The position numbers and the translations under genes are program-made. The notes below the pieces were generated by a model that did not search any database, had not been told where the DNA came from, and worked only from the letters and a program-made list of their open reading frames with translations. Below are positions 59,404 through 64,000 of a stretch of 64,000 bases of DNA, one piece after another (position 1 is the stretch's first letter; every line of letters begins with the position of its first letter). This DNA comes from Bidens hawaiensis (Eukaryota > Streptophyta > Magnoliopsida > Asterales > Asteraceae): NCBI GenBank assembly GCA_021521415.1, contig JAIQDT010004225.1, forward strand, positions 124,001-188,000. Reading direction: 5' to 3'.

Positions 59404-60480
59404 GTTGTTATGCTCTATATGATGTTTAGAATATCCATCTTGTGAAAAAAATTGTAATTGATTTATCTCACATATCATTCATGGACGGACCTAGCAAGTG
59501 ACGGACCCATGTTTTTTTTCAATCGAGGTTGGTTGTTTTCGATGCTAATCATTGACGTCCGAATTTTCGGTTGTGAACAGGTTGGTTTATATAAGTTTTT
59601 AGTTCGACTATATACTTCATTACTCTATTGAAAATAAGATCTAAAAAAGCCGTTCATGTACCTAGCTAGTTATAGGGGTGGTCGTACTACAAATCAACTT
59701 GGTTGTCATAATATGTAACTTTTTGGGAGAATCTTGATGTAGTGTTGTAACATACGAAAATACGAAAACCCTAAAATATTAAATATCTTATTAATGTGTC
59801 GAATATTTATGAATAGATAATAAGTAGAGCCGACCGAGTAAAGATGTCGACTAACGGAATGCGATAAAATAATAAAAAAAAGAAAGAATAAGGTAACCTC
59901 CGAAGACAGAAAGAGAGGCAATCCCAGTTAAAGTTTATAACATAACTACCGGATTGACTAACTATAGTGAAAATGGATAAACATACAGTGAACAAAACCA
60001 AATATTTAATTAATGCATGAATACTAAAATATGATCTAAGTTGCAATGAAATATTGTAGGATCACGTGCCAGTTAAGGAGTACTTATATTTATTGTGTTC
60101 TTGCTCATCGGTTAAGGTACGGATTCTCTGGTATTTTAATTATAGCGTAAATATTGTTTTCATCGATCTCATAGTGTATGGATTTTGTGGCCTTACACTG
60201 GTAGCGTCATATTATGTCCTTGTTTTCGTAATGTATCGTTTCTTGAGTTGTTAGTCTTATCATAGTTTTTGATCCGTTTCATAGTATCATGTCATTGTCA
60301 TCCTTATTAAGTCATTTTATTATATATTGCAAATTGTTATATTGCTATTGTTAAATTGATAACTGAAATGCATGCAATAGAAGATATTTTATTGCGATCA
60401 TTATTGCATGTTCCAAATAGACCATTGTACATTGACTTATTGTTATTGAGTTATCTTATATTGATATTGGTTATTGTTAG
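59404..60480. other. Displaced 3' flank of copy E, no gene
   Basis: 59655-59725 (ACCTAGCTAGTTAT, CAAATCAACTTGG) matches the 3' flank of copy B at 8228-8275. The DNA between 53.2 and 59.4 kb was therefore inserted into the array. No ORF here resembles a gene. GTTAG at 60476-60480 would be the target duplication of the next element. Confidence 0.5.
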
Positions 60481-62440
60481 TGTAACACCCCGACCAAAGG
60501 CGGATTATACATCGGGGCGCCACATATTGTTTCATTACTCGTGACACTATTGGGTGTCAATATTTAATAATTATATTCATTCACGCACGCGCAACGTAAA
60601 CACAAGATAACATAAATCAACATAAATCAATATATTATAAGGCAAAATATTCGAACAACAATAACTTGTCTTGATACATTTTAATCTAGGTCCAAAAGTA
60701 AAAACGTCCTATGTGTCCACAAGCTCCAAATGTAGCTACAGCAAACCTGAACATGTGTTAAAATAAAACGTCAAACACTTGCGTGTTGGTGAGAAATCAA
60801 GTTTAATACAATACATAGATAACAATAAATCTGCGCGCAACACGTGTATGTCTGGTTTTCAACAAGGGTGTAATCTGATCGGGACCAACTCTAAGATTCA
60901 TAGACTGCCAGTGCTCACAATTGAGCTCACAAACAAGAAAAAAACTGTGCAAGTGTAAACAAAAGAGAAAATCATAAACGATTGTTCTCCCGTGTTCATC
61001 TAATGGTACCATGAGAACTGCGGAATAGACCGACAAGACGGTTAATGATCCACACATACAAATAAACAGCCAAGTCTACGTCCTCAACACATGGGATACT
61101 GCGCGACTAAAGTTCATAAACAAGTTTAAGACTCCAAGTTTGTATGAACACATGAACATCCCAAAACATTAAAAATAAAAAGGGATTAGGTACGAGATTA
61201 CTCACTTGATAAACGATGCGGTGTAAGATAAAGCAAGAATCAACTTTAAACAAGCACAAGTTAACCTATAAATAAGATTATTGTTTTAATGATTGGTTTT
61301 AAGTCTAGATTATAAGTTAGCATAATTAATAAGTAACTTAAACAAATTATTATATATTATATATATATATTACCGGAAAAGCAGGGCAGAACAGGATAGA
61401 AGGCGAATGCAAGGAGAAAGGAGACGGCAGAGGATCAACGGCAGAGAGCAAGGAAGAGGAAGATAACAAGTGTTTGTGTGTGCAGTGTTAAGAAAATAAC
61501 ATTATTATTTATAGGGAAACCCTAGGGAACACAATCCCTAGAAAAGGGGAAAAGATCTCCAAAAAGTAAAAGATTCCAAAAGCAAAAGATATTAAAAGAT
61601 ATGGCAGCTGCAGGGGGCAAAGGAAAAGCTGACAGGTAACAGTAAACAGGCATGGGAGGGTCAGATAAAGGTACTGGTCAAGCATGGAAAAGCAGATCTC
61701 AAAAGATAATGTCAGTCACTTTTTCTGCCAACCAATGGGGTTGGTGCGCATGCTGCGCCAAAAGTGGCTTTTCAGACATAAGGCAGGTTAGGTCAACAGC
61801 ACAGAAGATAAGACGTCACAAAAGTAAACGGCTAGATTAAACAGAAGAAAAGACTCAAGACATAGCGCGAGGAAGCATCGAGCGCACGCGCGAGGGCGAA
61901 GGCAGACAGAACAGTCCACAGCGCGCCGCGGGAATAACTAAAATCCTTAGCGCGTCGCGGGAAGAACTACCATTCTTAGCGCGCTGCGAGAAGAACTACA
62001 ATTCTTAGCGCGTCGCGGGAAGAACTTCCGTTCTTAGCGCGCTGCGAGAAGAACTACAATTCTTAGCGCGCTGCGAGAGCAGTTCGCCTTGCGTATCGCA
62101 GGAACAACTGGTCTTCGCGCAGGCTTCCTTGTAAGGAGTCTGGCGCGTGGAGCTGCGCAGACAACCTTAGGCGGGAAGAATCAAAGGACAGTTAGGGGTT
62201 CAAGGCTTAAGGGCGGAACAACGACAAGAGAGAGAAAGAGGCGGGACGGCAACAAGAGGGAAAAGAAGGCGGAGAGAAGACGGACGGGACGGCGGGAAGG
62301 AAAAGAGAGGAAGAGGCGGGAAGGAAAATATATTATTAATATTAAAAATAAAAGTATAAATAAATATTAAATCATAAAAGAAAGAGATCGGATCGGAGAA
62401 ACGGGTACCTGGGTCGGGTCGGATCGGGGCAGATGTCACA
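60481..62440 (-). repeat. 3' LTR of the second Ty3/gypsy element
   Basis: Bounded by TGTAACACCCCGACC and CAGATGTCACA. Collinear with the LTR at 38595-40648, with several internal indels: the 39000-39060 region is rewritten and the purine-rich tract near 62200-62330 is shorter. The GC-rich minisatellite with TTAGCGCGCTGCGAG units lies at 61918-62090 and has fewer units. Confidence 0.9.
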
Positions 62441-62474
62441 GTCTCCCCTACTATAAGAAATTTCGTCCCGAAAT

Positions 62475-64000
62475 TTATCTCGAAGTAGGTTGCGCAGAGA
62501 ACAGGTGCGGGTACTTGATCTTCATTTGATCTTCCCTTTCCCATGTAAACTCGGCTCCGCGCTTGGACTCCCAGCGAACTTTCACGATAGGGATACGACT
62601 GCGCTTGGTTTGCTTAACCTCGCGATCCATAATCTCAACAGGCTTCTCAACGAAATGCATGGATTCATCAACTTGAACTTCATCAAGTGGAATGTGAAGG
62701 TTCTCGTCGGCTAAACACTTCTTGAGATTGGAAACATGGAACGTTGGATGCACATTGCTGAGCGCGGGCGGCAGGTCAAGTCTGTAGGCAACTTTTCCTA
62801 TACGCGCGAGAATCTTGAATGGACCAACATATCGAGGAGCAAGCTTACCTTTCTTCCCAAAGCGGACAACACCCTTCCAGGGCGACACTTTGAGGAGAAC
62901 AAGATCACCAACTTGAAATTCGAGAGGCTTTCGCCTGCGATCTGCGTAACTCTTCTGTCGGCTTCTGGCAGTCAGCAGATGATCACGGATCTTGGCGATT
63001 TTATCGGTTGTCTCTTGAACAAGTTCGGGTCCTGTGATTTGAGCTTCACCCACTTCGCTCCAACAAATCGGGGAGCGGCACTTACGACCGTAAAGTGCTT
63101 CAAATGGGGCCATACCAATACTGGAATGATAGCTGTTATTATAAGAGAACTCGATCAAAGGCAGGTGCGAATCCCAATTACCTCCAAAATCAAGAACACA
63201 AGATCGGAGCATATCCTCAAGAGTTTGAATAGTTCGCTCAGACTGTCCGTCAGTCTGAGGATGATATGCCGTACTCATGTCCAAGCGAGTTCCTAGCGCA
63301 GATTGGAGAGATTTCCAAAAGCGAGATATAAAACGGCCATCGCGATCGGATATGATGCTCAAAGGAGTACCATGGCGGCAGACAATCTCCTTGACATAAA
63401 GCTGCGCAAGTTGCTCAACACGGTAGTTTTCACGAATGGGCAGAAAGTGAGCAGACTTAGTCAATCGATCCACTATTACCCAAATGCTATCATGTTTGCT
63501 TGCTGTCAAAGGTAACTTGGTAATAAAGTCCATTGCTATACCTTCCCATTTCCACGTAGGAATTTCTGGTTGTTCGAGCAAACCAGATGGGCGTTGGTGT
63601 TCAGCTTTTACCTTAGAACAAGTCAGGCATTTAGCTACGAACACAGCAATATCCTTTTTCATACCGGGCCACCAATAAGTAATGCGCAAATCTTTGTACA
63701 TTTTATCAGCGCCGGGATGAATAGAATACCGAGATTTATGCGCTTCACTCAGGATATCAGAGCGAAGATTCTCATCAAAGGGAATCCAGATGCGATTGAG
63801 ATAGCAGAGAATTCCACTCAGATTAGGGACAAAGTGCGCTTCCGCGCCACACGCTAACTCGGCGCGAAGGTTACCATTACTGATGGATGCGCGCTGCGCG
63901 TCACGAATGCGTGATTCAAGATTGCTCTGAATCGGCGCAAAGTGAAGCTGCGTGCGCGGCAAAATGCAGTTAAGCTGGCTGGGTTTACGGCTGAGCGCAT
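62475..64000 (-). CDS. Retrotransposon integrase region, partial
   Basis: The frame is open from the window edge to its stop at 62475, starting within [12 protein letters not shown]. It contains the zinc module ([10 protein letters not shown] ... [11 protein letters not shown]), core motifs [17 protein letters not shown] and [12 protein letters not shown], then [13 protein letters not shown] and the chromodomain-like tail. It is nearly identical to 40683-42293, with scattered replacements such as WEGIAMDF for WECVAMDF and VQETTDKI for VQKTTDKI. The N-terminal part and RT are beyond the window. Confidence 0.92.
   Translation of the reverse strand, partial: ALSRKPSQLNCILPRTQLHFAPIQSNLESRIRDAQRASISNGNLRAELACGAEAHFVPNLSGILCYLNRIWIPFDENLRSDILSEAHKSRYSIHPGADKMYKDLRITYWWPGMKKDIAVFVAKCLTCSKVKAEHQRPSGLLEQPEIPTWKWEGIAMDFITKLPLTASKHDSIWVIVDRLTKSAHFLPIRENYRVEQLAQLYVKEIVCRHGTPLSIISDRDGRFISRFWKSLQSALGTRLDMSTAYHPQTDGQSERTIQTLEDMLRSCVLDFGGNWDSHLPLIEFSYNNSYHSSIGMAPFEALYGRKCRSPICWSEVGEAQITGPELVQETTDKIAKIRDHLLTARSRQKSYADRRRKPLEFQVGDLVLLKVSPWKGVVRFGKKGKLAPRYVGPFKILARIGKVAYRLDLPPALSNVHPTFHVSNLKKCLADENLHIPLDEVQVDESMHFVEKPVEIMDREVKQTKRSRIPIVKVRWESKRGAEFTWEREDQMKIKYPHLFSAQPTSR

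Larger units (their letters stand above)
60481..64000 (-). mobile_element. Second Ty3/gypsy element, cut by the window end
   Basis: Same family and orientation as the element at 38595-48006. It has a 3' LTR at 60481-62440, a polypurine tract (AGTAGGGGAGAC on the minus strand, 62441-62457), then integrase coding that runs off the end. The LTR is about 90 bp shorter than in the first element and differs at many positions, so it is a separate, not recently duplicated, insertion. The other target duplication lies outside the window. Confidence 0.92.

Overview
The window is nuclear DNA from a flowering plant. It is AT-rich and gene-poor, full of LTR retrotransposons primed by initiator tRNA-Met, and carries plant-type hAT, Mutator-like and PIF/Harbinger-like elements. 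The long retrotransposon-linked ORF near 55-59 kb and the wording of the Ty3 polyprotein resemble daisy-family (Asteraceae) elements, so a composite is my best guess. That rests on remembered similarity, not on a search.

The host content is one head-to-tail array, all on the + strand, of a single intronless gene family. It encodes a ~725-residue plant protein with about nine membrane segments in the N-terminal half and a soluble C-terminal half; I know no assigned function. Copies: A (1-2314, 5' end outside the window, many frameshifts), B (5924-8101, intact), C (20396-23181, a 648-bp hAT insertion plus one nonsense codon), D (31227-33101, one nonsense codon plus an in-frame deletion of about 130 codons), E (51028-53202, intact), and a probable relic F known only from promoter-like sequence (about 37.0 kb and 48.0-48.25 kb) split by a retrotransposon. 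Upstream blocks and 3' flanks are shared between copies, so the duplicated unit included its regulatory DNA.

Between the copies lie mobile elements. 8456-15919 is a minus-strand solo LTR (TSD AAAGG) holding a second solo LTR at 10680-14205 (TSD ATGAT), which itself appears to hold another LTR-like segment. 16512-19035 is a decayed hAT with transposase fragments. About 24.0-25.3 kb is LTR-like. 27087-28047 is a Mutator-like element with a FAR1-type exon. 33182-35605 is a solo LTR (TSD CATAT) just behind copy D. 37184-37889 is a PIF/Harbinger-like MITE around a long hairpin. 38595-48006 is a nearly intact minus-strand Ty3/gypsy element (TSD CTTAC, LTRs almost identical). 48684-49861 is a solo LTR (TSD CATAT). 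54.4-59.4 kb is the 3' part of another retrotransposon with an intron-containing accessory ORF, a polypurine tract and a 388-bp LTR. 60481-64000 is the 3' half of a second Ty3/gypsy element of the same family.

The most unusual signals are small and structured. Four identical 22-mers, spaced 71-73 bp, sit in the leader of the young Ty3 element inside diverged but self-complementary flanks. GC-rich palindromes occur in several unrelated retrotransposon regions, some with outer arms that differ between copies yet still pair. The orphan promoter blocks mark a lost sixth gene copy. Coordinates were read by eye; I ran no alignment or database search.
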